DNA of 44,576 nt from JAEXNA01 sp041676625 (GTDB lineage Bacteria; Vulcanimicrobiota; Xenobia; Xenobiales; JADMJV01). The stretch is from assembly GCA_041676625.1 (NCBI GenBank), contig JBAYRN010000036.1:1-44576 (forward strand), read 5' to 3'. The number at the start of each line of letters is the position of its first letter. Positions within the stretch are counted from its first letter, which is position 1. The position numbers were made by a program, and so were the translations under genes. The notes under the pieces were generated by a model. It had not been told where the DNA came from. It made no database searches and worked only from the letters and a program-made list of their open reading frames with translations. This document shows positions 17,439 to 25,768 of this stretch, piece after piece.

Positions 17439-17611
17439 AGGCAGAGAGGGACTCTCACCCCCTCCAGTATTTTGTTTACATTTTGGTAATCGCCATTTCA
17501 AATGATGCCAAATTCTCTAACTTAAACGACCGGTTTCGTACTCGCTATATCGGCTGTTTTTGCTATGGTAAGAGCAGCAGGAGTCCTCGACAAAAAACGG
17601 AGACCAACTGC

Positions 17612-18892
17612 GTGCTAATCTCATCACTACACAATAACTACAATAACGCTGTGCCTCTCAATAATGCCTCCGGGGCTCTGGGTGGCCAGAATAGTAATAG
17701 CAATCAGGGGGGGCAACTCGATCTCTCCTCTCTATCCAACGAAGCCAACGGTCCGGATGATCAGGTCAATCCGGCCGTGCTGCAGATGATTTATGAAACT
17801 CGTCTGCAGTCCGACCTGCAAAATGCCGAATCCGCCAAACAGAGCGGTAACCAGGAAGAGGCCGCCGGGGCTCTCAAGTCTTTGGAGTCGACCTACGGCG
17901 AGGCGAAACAGAAGCAAGTTCCCATCAATCAGGAGCTTGAGAAGATGGTCAAACAGGCCCTGGGACTCTCCGACGGAGGAGACAAGGGCAACCTGGATGC
18001 CCTGGACAAAGGCGGGTTCAACGCCGACGACGGAAGCGGTGCCGACGGTGGCGGTGGGGGCGGCGGCGGTGGGGGCGGCGGCGGTGGAGGTGGTGGCTGT
18101 ATCAACGGTGGCGGCGGAGGCGGTGGCGACGGCGGACCACCTCCTCCCCTCAATGAAAACGACAAGAAGTTCCTCAACGAAGCCATCAGCCAGGATTCTC
18201 AGAGTTTCGGAGATCTGGTCTCGGGCTGGCGCCAGGGAGCGGAAGGAAACTGTGCCACGGTGGCCGCCATCAAGGCCGCCATGGACCGTTACGACAACAA
18301 AGTCTTCGACGACGTGCAGCGAACCGAAAACGGCTACAACATCGTCATGCAAGACGGCTACAAGATGCAACTGACCGACGCTGAACTCGCGGCGGCCAAG
18401 AACGCCAGTAACTTCCGTGGTGCCGACGGTCCAGCCAAGAGTTACGCGACCTTTCTTTACGGCGCGGCAGCCAAACGAAACTCCCTGGACAACCGGATGG
18501 GTTTCGGCTCTGCCCTCCGAGACCTGAACGACGGAGAGAGCATCTATTCACCGGCTCGATTGCTGGGCCTGCGGCACCAGATGGTGCCTGTGAACCCACG
18601 CACTCTCAACGGCCAGGACTCGGTGGTGGCAGGAAGCCACCGCCACGCCATCTTCGTCAACAAAAACGCCAACGGTGGCCACACCAGCGACCGTTGGGGA
18701 CGCGCCACGCCGTTCAACGGCACGGACAACATGGGCAACGGCCTGATCAACGCCTACACCTTCAAGCCCCGCAACTGGGGCGGTGGAGGGGCCAACAGCA
18801 GCGGAACCTCGGGAGGGCCACGAAGCGCCGCCCCGGTCCGCACGACTACCCCTGTGAGGACGCCGGTAAGCACCGGGACCACGCGACGATAG
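17612..18892 (+). CDS. Poly-glycine-linked protein with papain/calpain-like Cys motif
   Basis: The frame is open from 17483, but I start at the GTG at 17612 because GGAGA lies 8 nt before it and the preceding residues look random. The 426-residue product has an Asn/Gln/Ser-rich beginning, a helical segment (about 55-125) and a linker almost wholly glycine (18046-18140, with one Cys). The C-terminal domain has GWRQGAEGNCATVAAIKAAM, which matches the Gln...Cys helix of calpain/papain-like peptidases, and later GSHRHAIFV (candidate His) and DRWGRA (candidate Asn/Asp region). The tail is Gly/Ser/Thr/Pro-rich with repeated RTTTPVRTP. No signal peptide is visible. It may be a secreted or surface peptidase-like effector; activity is inferred from motif order only. 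It sits after the tRNA operon, upstream of a secreted protein. Confidence 0.7.
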   Translation: MLISSLHNNYNNAVPLNNASGALGGQNSNSNQGGQLDLSSLSNEANGPDDQVNPAVLQMIYETRLQSDLQNAESAKQSGNQEEAAGALKSLESTYGEAKQKQVPINQELEKMVKQALGLSDGGDKGNLDALDKGGFNADDGSGADGGGGGGGGGGGGGGGGGCINGGGGGGGDGGPPPPLNENDKKFLNEAISQDSQSFGDLVSGWRQGAEGNCATVAAIKAAMDRYDNKVFDDVQRTENGYNIVMQDGYKMQLTDAELAAAKNASNFRGADGPAKSYATFLYGAAAKRNSLDNRMGFGSALRDLNDGESIYSPARLLGLRHQMVPVNPRTLNGQDSVVAGSHRHAIFVNKNANGGHTSDRWGRATPFNGTDNMGNGLINAYTFKPRNWGGGGANSSGTSGGPRSAAPVRTTTPVRTPVSTGTTRR

Positions 18893-18910
18893 CCTGTTTG
18901 ACTGGCGGGG

Positions 18911-18946
18911 GGAGCGGGAATCTCTAATTCATGAAATTCCCGCTCC
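18911..18946 (+). promoter_or_regulatory. Inverted repeat around the ribosome site and start of the next gene
   Basis: GGAGCGGGAAT (18911-18921) and ATTCCCGCTCC (18936-18946) are perfect complements with a 14-nt loop that holds the ATG at 18931. In mRNA the first arm would tie up the GGAG ribosome-binding region. No T-run follows, so a terminator for the upstream gene is unlikely. Confidence 0.55.
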
Positions 18947-19695
18947 TCGCCCTACTTTTTCTACTAATTCTTACTCCCAGCCTGGCGGACACATTTGACT
19001 CGCCATTTTTCGAGCTACCCCTGGCCTCGGATTGGCAGGTCTCGCGCAGTCCTGCCGGACTGTGGAGCTTCGAGCGTACGGAACCTTTCGAGCTGAGCGG
19101 CAGTATACTGGTCAATCGCCTGAAAACCACGCCGGAAATGTATCTCCAGGGCACTCTCAAGTTATGGGAAACTCAGGGCCGGACCGAAGCGCAACTGCAC
19201 GAGAACCATCTGGAGTGCATGATAACCCCCTCGCAAGGTGAGCCGATCTTTAAATACGTGGTCTGGGAAGACGACCTACTGCTGGTGGCAAGTTTCAAGT
19301 TCCCCGTGAAACACCAGGATGAGGCGCTGGCCATGATTCGGGAGCTCGCCCCCGGGATCGTGCTTCACGACCCGCCCTTTGAGCCGGAAGCGCTACGCGC
19401 CGTGGTGGAGCACGGCCTATCCACCCATCAGAATACCCCGGAAGAGCTATCGGATGCATCTCAAATCCGTACCGAGATGACTTCCTTTCGGCTGGATTGG
19501 GAGCCTTACTTCAAGAGTTCTCCGCCCCCGCTGTTCACCGACTTTCTGGAATATCTGGAGGCTCGTTACGACGCCGCTTTCGTAGCCGATCATGGGGAGG
19601 AAATGGGCATGCCCGCGTCGCTTCTCGAATCTCGACTGAAGGCTATCCAGAACCGTCGCGACGAAGTTGAAGAGGTCATTCGGTCAGAGCGCTGA
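18931..19695 (+). CDS. Secreted protein of unknown function (possible PsbP/Mog1-like fold)
   Basis: A 254-residue protein beginning with a Sec signal peptide (MKFPLLALLFLLILTPSLA, probable cleavage after SLA). The mature first half alternates short strands and turns: a P.ASDW motif (LPLASDWQVS), a series of beta strands, then a helix at HQDEALAMIREL. This order recalls the alpha/beta/alpha sandwich of PsbP, Mog1 and DcrB proteins, but similarity is weak. The second half (about 150-254) is charged and helical. A start-site hairpin may limit translation. Its last 20 nt overlap the 3' end of the convergent GH114-like gene. The function is not known. Confidence 0.7.
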   Translation: MKFPLLALLFLLILTPSLADTFDSPFFELPLASDWQVSRSPAGLWSFERTEPFELSGSILVNRLKTTPEMYLQGTLKLWETQGRTEAQLHENHLECMITPSQGEPIFKYVVWEDDLLLVASFKFPVKHQDEALAMIRELAPGIVLHDPPFEPEALRAVVEHGLSTHQNTPEELSDASQIRTEMTSFRLDWEPYFKSSPPPLFTDFLEYLEARYDAAFVADHGEEMGMPASLLESRLKAIQNRRDEVEEVIRSER

Positions 19696-20365
19696 TCCCC
19701 TGGAGCGTCTCGTCGGGGGCCAGATAGTAGTGCATCGCGGGGAACCTTTGGCGCAATCGCAGCGCCTCTTCCGGGTCGCAGCGGGTCTGGTAGTCCAGGG
19801 CGAAGACCGCTGTACCCTGGAGTCCGAGAAGTTTTTCTCTCACCCACGCCCGATCGTTTGGGGAAAAGGCCTGATCGGTGAGGTTTTCAAATAGCACGCC
19901 GTCGAGTCCGCCTTTCAGACCTGCCAGATGTGCAAAGCCTCGGTTTCCGACAAAATAGGCTTGCGGCCATGCTTTGCGCAGCCCCAGTAACAGATTCCGA
20001 AGCGGCTTCAGGCTGGCCCGGTCTTGCTCCAGGCGGTCGAGGTTATCCAGAAAAAGGCCGTCGGTGCGGGACAGGACCCCCGTGCACATTTTCTTAAACT
20101 GATAGCGCCACCCCGGTGAACCGAGGCTGAGCCACCAGGCATTCCAGGCCTCGTCCCGTTCTTTGGGACCCCACCACCACTTGACGGGTCCTTTCCAATC
20201 GGCCCAGGCCAGGGGAGAAATGTAGCCGATGATCTTTGCACCTTCCGAACGAAGCGCCCGGAGTTGCTCGTCGCTCCAGCCCTCCGACTCCAGGATCAAG
20301 AGTTCGGCTGCCCTCAGACGACGGATGAGTGACGGATCGTGGCCGTAATAGACGCAGAACTTCAA
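19676..20365 (-). CDS. GH114-like glycosidase domain protein (no signal peptide)
   Basis: A 229-residue single-domain protein with the same motif order as the N-terminal part of the next gene: LLILESEG, IIGYISPLAWADW, TDGLFLDNLDRLE, FVGNRGF and GVLFENLTDQ. These match the TM1410/endo-alpha-1,4-polygalactosaminidase (GH114) barrel, a family linked to breakdown of amino-sugar polymers; the aspartate in FLDN is the usual catalytic candidate. The only plausible start is a TTG at 20365, 1 nt after the TAG stop of the upstream gene, so it relies on coupled translation. No signal peptide exists, unlike its partner, so it would stay in the cytoplasm unless made as a readthrough product. It overlaps the convergent secreted-protein gene by 20 nt. 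Confidence 0.7.
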   Translation of the reverse strand: MKFCVYYGHDPSLIRRLRAAELLILESEGWSDEQLRALRSEGAKIIGYISPLAWADWKGPVKWWWGPKERDEAWNAWWLSLGSPGWRYQFKKMCTGVLSRTDGLFLDNLDRLEQDRASLKPLRNLLLGLRKAWPQAYFVGNRGFAHLAGLKGGLDGVLFENLTDQAFSPNDRAWVREKLLGLQGTAVFALDYQTRCDPEEALRLRQRFPAMHYYLAPDETLQGISALTE

Positions 20366-20366
20366 G

Positions 20367-22286
20367 CTATTTGAGAGTAACAGTGCGGACCGGACCGGGT
20401 CTGGATTGGTTTCCGGCTCCGTCCACGGCGGTCAAAAAGACTTTGTACTCCCCTGGAACCACGTCGTCGACTTCAAATTCAGTCTCTTGCAATAGCTTGG
20501 GTAGCCGAAAGCTCATCTTCTTGGGTACCACGTATAGGCGGTAGGATTCGGCTCCTTCGCTCTCCAGCCAGCTAAAGTGGGTGGTCTTGCCAGACTGTTC
20601 CACCGAAACCGCGCCCGGAGGGACCGGAGGCGTCACATCTTTTCGCACCACCGGAAAGAGAGCACTGGGGTACCCCTCCCGGCCATCGCCCGCCACGGCC
20701 ACCACCGACAGGTAGTAAGTCTTCCCAATCTCCAGGTTTTCGAGGAGAGCGGGAGAGGTGGTCACTTCCTTAAGGACCGCCTTTTCGGAGCCCTCGACCC
20801 GGTAGATTCGGTACCTGTCGGCTACCAGGGAGTCGGCGCTGAACGTTAATTCCAGGCCCTCGGCCCGGCTGGACTCCCCGTGGATCTCCACCTGGGCTGG
20901 TCGAAGCGAGGACGCCGAGGTGAAACTGGTCCATCCGAAACCGGTCTGGGGAGCCAGAGCCCTTGAGATGAGACGCAAGAACACGGTGTAATGCTGGTTT
21001 TTGTTGAGCCCCGTTCCCTGCACGATCAGTTTGTCTCCCTGGATATTCCAATCGGTGATTTGGGCCGGGGCAAGCCCGGCAGCCCGATCCGCTTTCACAT
21101 CATCGCGGGTGGTCACCCGCAGATCCGGCCAGGCGCTTGGGGGGATGGGGCCGGCAAAAGTTGCGGTCATGGTGTACTCTCCCGGCTCTCCCTCGGTCAT
21201 CTCGATCTGCTGCAGGGTGGGCCAATTCGGAGGTTGCTCTTCAGGCAAGAGTTGGCCGGGGGTCCAGCCGGTGACTTTCAGACTGGGATGGCTGAAGCTC
21301 AGGCTGTGGGGGGTCTGCTGAAGCAGGGTGAGGTCCGACTGCACCAGGGCCAGAGCGTCGGGTTGTTGGGGGTTCAGGTAGTCCAGAACCAGCAAGTGAA
21401 GGCCGGTTCGCTTTTGAGAGGGGATGACGTCTTCGTCCAGGGCTTTCACGTGCCACTTTGCCCAGGGGGATATCTCGCCGAGTTCGGCGGCCCAGTTGTA
21501 GTGCGTCAGGAGGCTCTCAAACAGTACAGCATCGATGAGTTTGGCGTACTTGTCGTTCTGGTTCAAGTAAAACAAGCCACGGTTGGCCACGATTCTCTTG
21601 TCAGGGTAGCGTTCGCGGATCTCTTCCACAAACTCCAGCATTGCGGCCGACGTCCATCCATAGTCTCCCCAGGGCGAGGCGGTGTCTACCGTGTCTAGAA
21701 AAAAGCCGTCTACTCCTAAGGCTGCCACTTCGTCCATGATCTGGAAGACTTGCTTCTTCCAGGCTTTCTCATCGGTGCGCACATAGAAGCTTCCCCAGAC
21801 CCCGTTTTCGTCCGGATGGCCATCCTGTCCCTTGCGAAGAATGGGTTTGCCGTCCGGACCGAACTTCAAGAAGCCGTCTTCATCGAAGATAAATGCTTTT
21901 TGGTCCAGGTAATGGGCGGGATAGCCGTTGCCGGCCTTCTTGAGCTGCAGGTTGGAATCCACGTAGGAAGGACCGGAGGTGTCCTGCCCTTTGAGGGGTG
22001 GTCCACCCGGAATTTCGTCATCTTCACCCACCGACACATAGGCTACGATGGTCTTTCCCGGCCCTGAGTCTCTCAACGACTTGATCTTTTCACGAGACAG
22101 GTTTTTCCTATCGTCCCCGGGATGCACGATCAAGAGGTCGATGTCTTTGAGTTCCTTCACCGCTTCGGGTGTGATTTCACCGTAGTAGCAGCTAAATGTT
22201 TCAGGTGGCCAGACCGGTTCGGCAAGCACCACCCCACTCAATAGCAGCATGCATAATAGAGAATTTAGGCAGAGCGATGTTTTCAT
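20367..22286 (-). CDS. Secreted GH114-like glycosidase with fibronectin-III-like domains
   Basis: I start at the ATG at 22286 (GGAGGG 5 nt upstream), giving 639 residues; an in-frame GTG-like upstream extension lacks support. The signal peptide is MKTSLCLNSLLCMLLLSGVVLA. The barrel carries IDLLIVHPG, IVAYVSVGE, GVDGFFLDTVDTAS, IVANRGLFY and AVLFESLL, the GH114/TM1410 order, with the Asp in FFLDT as the usual catalytic candidate. Residues about 330 onward are beta sandwiches: two or three Ig/FN3-like repeats (LIVQGTGLNKNQHYTVFLR, IYRVEGSEK, YKVFLTAVDGAGNQSR). Probably exported and acting on an extracellular amino-sugar polymer; the substrate is inferred from family only. A second GH114-like gene follows directly. 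Confidence 0.75.
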   Translation of the reverse strand: MKTSLCLNSLLCMLLLSGVVLAEPVWPPETFSCYYGEITPEAVKELKDIDLLIVHPGDDRKNLSREKIKSLRDSGPGKTIVAYVSVGEDDEIPGGPPLKGQDTSGPSYVDSNLQLKKAGNGYPAHYLDQKAFIFDEDGFLKFGPDGKPILRKGQDGHPDENGVWGSFYVRTDEKAWKKQVFQIMDEVAALGVDGFFLDTVDTASPWGDYGWTSAAMLEFVEEIRERYPDKRIVANRGLFYLNQNDKYAKLIDAVLFESLLTHYNWAAELGEISPWAKWHVKALDEDVIPSQKRTGLHLLVLDYLNPQQPDALALVQSDLTLLQQTPHSLSFSHPSLKVTGWTPGQLLPEEQPPNWPTLQQIEMTEGEPGEYTMTATFAGPIPPSAWPDLRVTTRDDVKADRAAGLAPAQITDWNIQGDKLIVQGTGLNKNQHYTVFLRLISRALAPQTGFGWTSFTSASSLRPAQVEIHGESSRAEGLELTFSADSLVADRYRIYRVEGSEKAVLKEVTTSPALLENLEIGKTYYLSVVAVAGDGREGYPSALFPVVRKDVTPPVPPGAVSVEQSGKTTHFSWLESEGAESYRLYVVPKKMSFRLPKLLQETEFEVDDVVPGEYKVFLTAVDGAGNQSRPGPVRTVTLK

Positions 22287-22340
22287 AGACCCTCCGAGGT
22301 GGGTATACAGGTGAGAACCTGAACGCATTGGAGAAGTTTC

Positions 22341-22571
22341 GTGAGTAGATTAAGCAAAGTTTCCATCCTGGTCCTGTCCCTACTACTCTTTGGCAACCTT
22401 TTGATCGCCGGCGCCAAAACTGCCGTGGCTCAAGGATTGAGTACCGCCATCTCGGCCACCGAGACGAGCAGCGGCACTCCCGCCTGCTGGATCGCCGTGG
22501 GCAACAAGATCTATTACGTAGAGAAGGACGATACCACCATCCTGAAGGTCAAAGCCTCGGGAGCGCTTTAG
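22341..22571 (+). CDS. Small secreted protein, unknown
   Basis: A 76-residue protein starting at a GTG with GGAG 7 nt upstream. The first 31 residues (MSRLSKVSILVLSLLLFGNLLIAG...AVA) make a signal peptide with an AVA-Q cleavage site, leaving a mature peptide of about 45 residues, PACWIAVGNKIYYVEKDD being its centre. The mature part looks like a short two- or three-stranded beta unit. It is divergent from the GH114 gene and its last 4 nt overlap fabI on the other strand. I cannot assign a function. Confidence 0.6.
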   Translation: MSRLSKVSILVLSLLLFGNLLIAGAKTAVAQGLSTAISATETSSGTPACWIAVGNKIYYVEKDDTTILKVKASGAL

Positions 22572-23338
22572 ACGCAGGCCCGAGTATTTAGGCCGCCATC
22601 CACGTAGAGTACTTCTCCGGTCACTCCCGAGGAGTAGTCGGAGAGCAGAAAAACCGCGGTGTTGGCAACTTCGGCAACTTCCACGTTTCTCTTTAGAGGG
22701 GCCACGCCGGCACTATTTTTCAGCATGTCCCCGAACCCGCGAATTCCCTTGGCCGATAGAGTCTTGATGGGTCCGGCGGAGACCGCGTTGACCCGGATTC
22801 CGGACTCCCCGAGATCGCTTGCCAGATAACGCACCGAAGCCTCCAGCGCGGCCTTGGCCACACCCATCACGTTGTAGTTGGGTACCACCTGCTGGGAGCC
22901 GTGGTAGGTCAGCGTGATCACGCTGCCCCCGTCGGTCATCCGAGAGGCTGCCCGCTGAGCGATGGCTACCAGAGAGTAGGCGCTGACCTCCAAGGCGGTC
23001 CGAAAACCGTCTCGGGAGGTGTCGAGGAACTTGCCCTGGAGGTCTTCTCGTTGGGCGAAGGCGATCGAGTGAACCACGAAGTCGAGCTTGCCGTCCCACT
23101 GTTGGTCGACCGCTTTAAAAATATTGTCCAGATCCTCCTCACTGCCGGCGTCGCAGGGAAGAATCATGGGTGAATTCACGCTTTCGGCAAGTGGTCGCAC
23201 CCTTCGTTCTAAATTGTCGTTGAGGTAGGTGAACCCCAGAGTGGCACCTTGATTGGCAGCCTCCTGAGCGATGGCCCAGGCGATCGAATGCGCGTTGGCC
23301 ACTCCGAAAATCAAGCCTTTTTTGTCTTTGAGTAACAT
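22568..23338 (-). CDS. fabI: Enoyl-[acyl-carrier-protein] reductase (NADH), FabI
   Basis: FabI does the last step of each fatty acid elongation cycle, reducing trans-2-enoyl-ACP with NADH in the cytoplasm. The 256-residue protein has the short-chain dehydrogenase plan with FabI-specific sequence: GLIFGVANAHSIAWAIA at the cofactor site, VVHSIAFA, Tyr145 and the catalytic Tyr155-x6-Lys162 in PNYNVMGVAK, and AGPIKTLSAKGI over the active site. Length matches the family. It lies 55 nt downstream of an unknown gene on the same strand. It is the target class of triclosan-type inhibitors. It fits with the fabZ gene and lipid A genes further along as a supplier of acyl chains. Confidence 0.95.
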   Translation of the reverse strand: MLLKDKKGLIFGVANAHSIAWAIAQEAANQGATLGFTYLNDNLERRVRPLAESVNSPMILPCDAGSEEDLDNIFKAVDQQWDGKLDFVVHSIAFAQREDLQGKFLDTSRDGFRTALEVSAYSLVAIAQRAASRMTDGGSVITLTYHGSQQVVPNYNVMGVAKAALEASVRYLASDLGESGIRVNAVSAGPIKTLSAKGIRGFGDMLKNSAGVAPLKRNVEVAEVANTAVFLLSDYSSGVTGEVLYVDGGLNTRACV

Positions 23339-23393
23339 GGGGCTCGGGTTCGTGCTTTAGCCCCCGGCTCCTCGCTCCGCGGAATGGTCGACC

Positions 23394-23945
23394 CTAATCT
23401 TCGTCCGGGCCGGTGATGAGAAACCCGTCCCCCAGGTTGATGGCCTCCAGGCACTCTTCCAATAGAGAGAGTTTGGCAGGGTCCAGACCCAGGATTAAAG
23501 GCTCGCCATCTGGTCCCTCGAGTTCCAAGACATGAAAGCCACGGCTTTGCAGGCGAATTCCAATGATTCTCTGGGGACTGATGGCGTGAGTTGTCGAGAT
23601 GACTACAAATACGCCTGCACGGTTTGCTTTTTCTACTGAATCGTCGAAGCTGGGGGACTCAAGGTCATGAAAGGTGCCCCGAAGGGTGTGCCAGATACCG
23701 CGACCATCGGCCTTTTTCTCGACCGCCAGGACTTCTTCGGGGTCGACCCTCAGCCAGCGTTCACCGTCGATCTTCAGGAGGATCGGCTTCATTTTGACTC
23801 GAGCACGAATCTGTAGCCCGGAGATCGTATCCTCAAAGCTACCGAGCCATACTTTTCGACCGGGATGGCGGTCATACTCGAGCTTGAACTTCAAAACTGT
23901 CTTCCAAGATCTTTTTTCACGGAGATCGATAAAATATAGATTCAT
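23394..23945 (-). CDS. Hypothetical protein upstream of fabI
   Basis: A 183-residue soluble protein that I do not recognise. The first 45 residues are basic strands (VLKFKLEYDRHPGRKVWLGSF), followed by LKIDGERWLRVDPEEVLAVEKK and a C-terminal acidic half with PLILGLDPAKLSLLEECLEAI. No signal peptide or membrane segment. A GAGGGG element stands just before the ATG. It shares direction with fabI, 55 nt away, so the two may be co-transcribed. It is divergent from the M20 peptidase gene, 56 nt away, so both promoters must fit in that gap. Confidence 0.55.
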   Translation of the reverse strand: MNLYFIDLREKRSWKTVLKFKLEYDRHPGRKVWLGSFEDTISGLQIRARVKMKPILLKIDGERWLRVDPEEVLAVEKKADGRGIWHTLRGTFHDLESPSFDDSVEKANRAGVFVVISTTHAISPQRIIGIRLQSRGFHVLELEGPDGEPLILGLDPAKLSLLEECLEAINLGDGFLITGPDED

Positions 23946-24001
23946 GACCCCTCAGGTCAAGTGATTCCAGGAAAAAGATTAATCGGGGGAAAGCCACCGG
24001 T

Positions 24002-25390
24002 ATGAAACTGTTAGAACAACTGGACGAAAATTTTGAAGACCACCTGACCTTGCTCAAGGAGTTTGTAACGATTCCTAGTGTTTCCACGGACTCACATTTT
24101 AAGCCGGAGGTGATTCGGGCTTGCCAATGGGTGAAGGAGCGATGCCAGGAGGCCGGTCTGAAGACGGAGGTCCGGGAGACCGAAGGCCATCCGGCGGTGG
24201 TTGCCCACAACGGTTTCCGGCAAGGCCTTCCTCATGTCTTGATCTACGGTCACTACGACGTGCAGCCGGCTCAAAAAGAGGATGGATGGACCCACGAGCC
24301 GTTTGAGCCCACGCTGCAAGAAGGCTATCTGTACGGCCGCGGCGTCAGCGACAACAAGGGTCAGATCCTGGCCCATCTGTGCGCTTTGAAGGGCCTGAGT
24401 CGAACAGAAAAAGGGATCCCGGTCAACGTAACCGTGCTGGTGGAGGGAGAGGAGGAGATAGGCAGTCCCAATCTTTCGTCGATCCTGGAGGCTCTGGCTA
24501 AGGAGCGCCCTCCCATGGACCTGGCCATCGTTTCTGATACTTCGACGGCGGTCAAAGGGCGGCCCATGATCCAGTACTCTCTCCGGGGCATCGTGATCGC
24601 GGAAGTTTTTTTGACGACCGCTCGGCGAGAGATCCATTCAGGCATTTTTGGAGGAACCACTGAAAATGCCATCCGCGCTCTGACTCGTTTACTGGCCAAG
24701 CTTTATGACGATGACAACCGAGTGACCATCGAAGGTTGGTATGACGGGGTGGCCGAGCCCCAGGGTTGGGAAACGAGGGAGCTTGAAAATCTGCCCTTCG
24801 AGGAGCGGCCGTATCTGGACTGGATCGGTGCCGCCGCCCCCATTGGAGAGGGTGGCTATACCACCAATCAGCGGCGCTGGTTTCGCCCCACTCTGGAGTT
24901 CAACGGGATCAAAGGTGGCTACCTGGGTGAGGGGAGTAAGACCATTGTGCCCCACAAGGCATCAGTGAAGATCAGCGCCCGACTGGTGCCCAATCAAGAC
25001 CCGGCCCAAATTGAAGACCTGCTGGAAAGATGGTTCCACGACCATTGTCCGCCCGGTGCGACCCTGGAGTACGTGAGAGGACAGGCCGGCCCCCCTTACA
25101 TTATGGGGCAGACCGCCCGGGAGCGCGAACTGCTGGAGGCGGCAAAAGAGGTCTTGCGGGAAGCGTTTGAGGCCGAACCGTTGCTTTCCAGGCACGGCGG
25201 GGCCATCCCGATCGTGACTCCGTTCGAAACAATTCTGGGGGTCAAGACGCTCCTAATGGGCCTGGGCTTTCCCGATGACGGGGTGCACAGCTATGACGAA
25301 CGGTTCAGCCTCGAACAGTTTCGCAAAGGTATCCGAATGTCAGCCCTGGCCTTGTGCAGGTTCGCCGACAAGGTCGTTGCGGGGGGGTAA
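24002..25390 (+). CDS. M20-family metallopeptidase (dipeptidase type)
   Basis: A 462-residue member of the ArgE/DapE/CPG2 family, di-zinc enzymes that split amide bonds of dipeptides or N-acyl amino acids in the cytoplasm. Metal and catalytic motifs are present: GHYDVQP with His84 and Asp86, GRGVSDNKGQ with Asp117, GEEEIGS (149-155) carrying the catalytic and metal glutamates, IVSDTS, and a C-terminal GVHSYDERF with the last His ligand. A dimerisation domain lies between, as usual. Length (about 460) matches the dipeptidase branch (PRK08201-like) better than DapE (about 375). No clear substrate hint comes from the neighbours. A G-rich GGGGGAAAG precedes the ATG. Confidence 0.92.
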   Translation: MKLLEQLDENFEDHLTLLKEFVTIPSVSTDSHFKPEVIRACQWVKERCQEAGLKTEVRETEGHPAVVAHNGFRQGLPHVLIYGHYDVQPAQKEDGWTHEPFEPTLQEGYLYGRGVSDNKGQILAHLCALKGLSRTEKGIPVNVTVLVEGEEEIGSPNLSSILEALAKERPPMDLAIVSDTSTAVKGRPMIQYSLRGIVIAEVFLTTARREIHSGIFGGTTENAIRALTRLLAKLYDDDNRVTIEGWYDGVAEPQGWETRELENLPFEERPYLDWIGAAAPIGEGGYTTNQRRWFRPTLEFNGIKGGYLGEGSKTIVPHKASVKISARLVPNQDPAQIEDLLERWFHDHCPPGATLEYVRGQAGPPYIMGQTARERELLEAAKEVLREAFEAEPLLSRHGGAIPIVTPFETILGVKTLLMGLGFPDDGVHSYDERFSLEQFRKGIRMSALALCRFADKVVAGG

Positions 25391-25444
25391 AAATTTTCAT
25401 TTCAGGCCGGACCGAAATGTAAACGGGGGGTGGGGTAAAGTGAT

Positions 25445-25713
25445 CCGGGCTCCTTACGATTCGCGACATATTTCTTACAAAAATACCATAAAGAAAGCGG
25501 TCGAACTGCCAAAAAGCACCGTTTGCCAAGGTTTTTGGACGGTGAGATGGAGCAGGGGATTCGCGTACACTTTTTTCTCTTGATAATGCGAAAAGAAAGT
25601 GGACGCGCAATTGTAAGCCTTCGGTCGAAGCGATAGCCCATAAATAAAGCCGTTTACGATTGTCGAAGAGAAGTTGGTTGTAAGTTTTATGTCGCGAATC
25701 GCAAGGGGCCCGG
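25445..25713. repeat. Inverted-repeat-bounded element, MITE-like or structured RNA
   Basis: The left arm 25445-25478 and the right arm 25680-25713 are inverted copies matching at 29 of 34 positions; the core ATTCGCGACATA / TATGTCGCGAAT is perfect, and a 2-bp inner extension also pairs. Between them lies an imperfect 17-bp hairpin (25562-25578 with 25591-25607). The length (269 bp), the long terminal repeats and the absence of an open frame resemble a nonautonomous mobile element. No target-site duplication is visible at the outer ends. A structured RNA is the alternative. Confidence 0.55.
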
Positions 25714-25747
25714 GGTGCTCTTACGGGAGGAGGCCCCAAAAAGCCTC

Positions 25748-25768
25748 ATGTTCAAAAATTTGGAACAT
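25748..25768. promoter_or_regulatory. Palindrome upstream of AbiEi-like gene, possible operator
   Basis: ATGTTC and GAACAT form 6-bp inverted arms separated by 9 nt of A/T-rich sequence, 65 nt before the ATG of the AbiEi-like gene. AbiEi-type antitoxins bind inverted repeats in their own promoters, so an operator is plausible. This is inference. Confidence 0.35.

Noticed and set aside
17929..18186. Minus-strand poly-proline open frame
   Set aside because: It is the complement of the poly-glycine linker and has no start signal.
19676..22286. GH114 pair as one gene broken by a nonsense mutation
   Set aside because: The two frames are offset by 1 nt after the stop and the second has its own TTG; both keep their motifs, so separate coupled genes fit better, though a recent break cannot be excluded.
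25748..25768. LexA/SOS box
   Set aside because: The arms ATGTTC/GAACAT are spaced by 9 nt and do not match a LexA consensus known to me.
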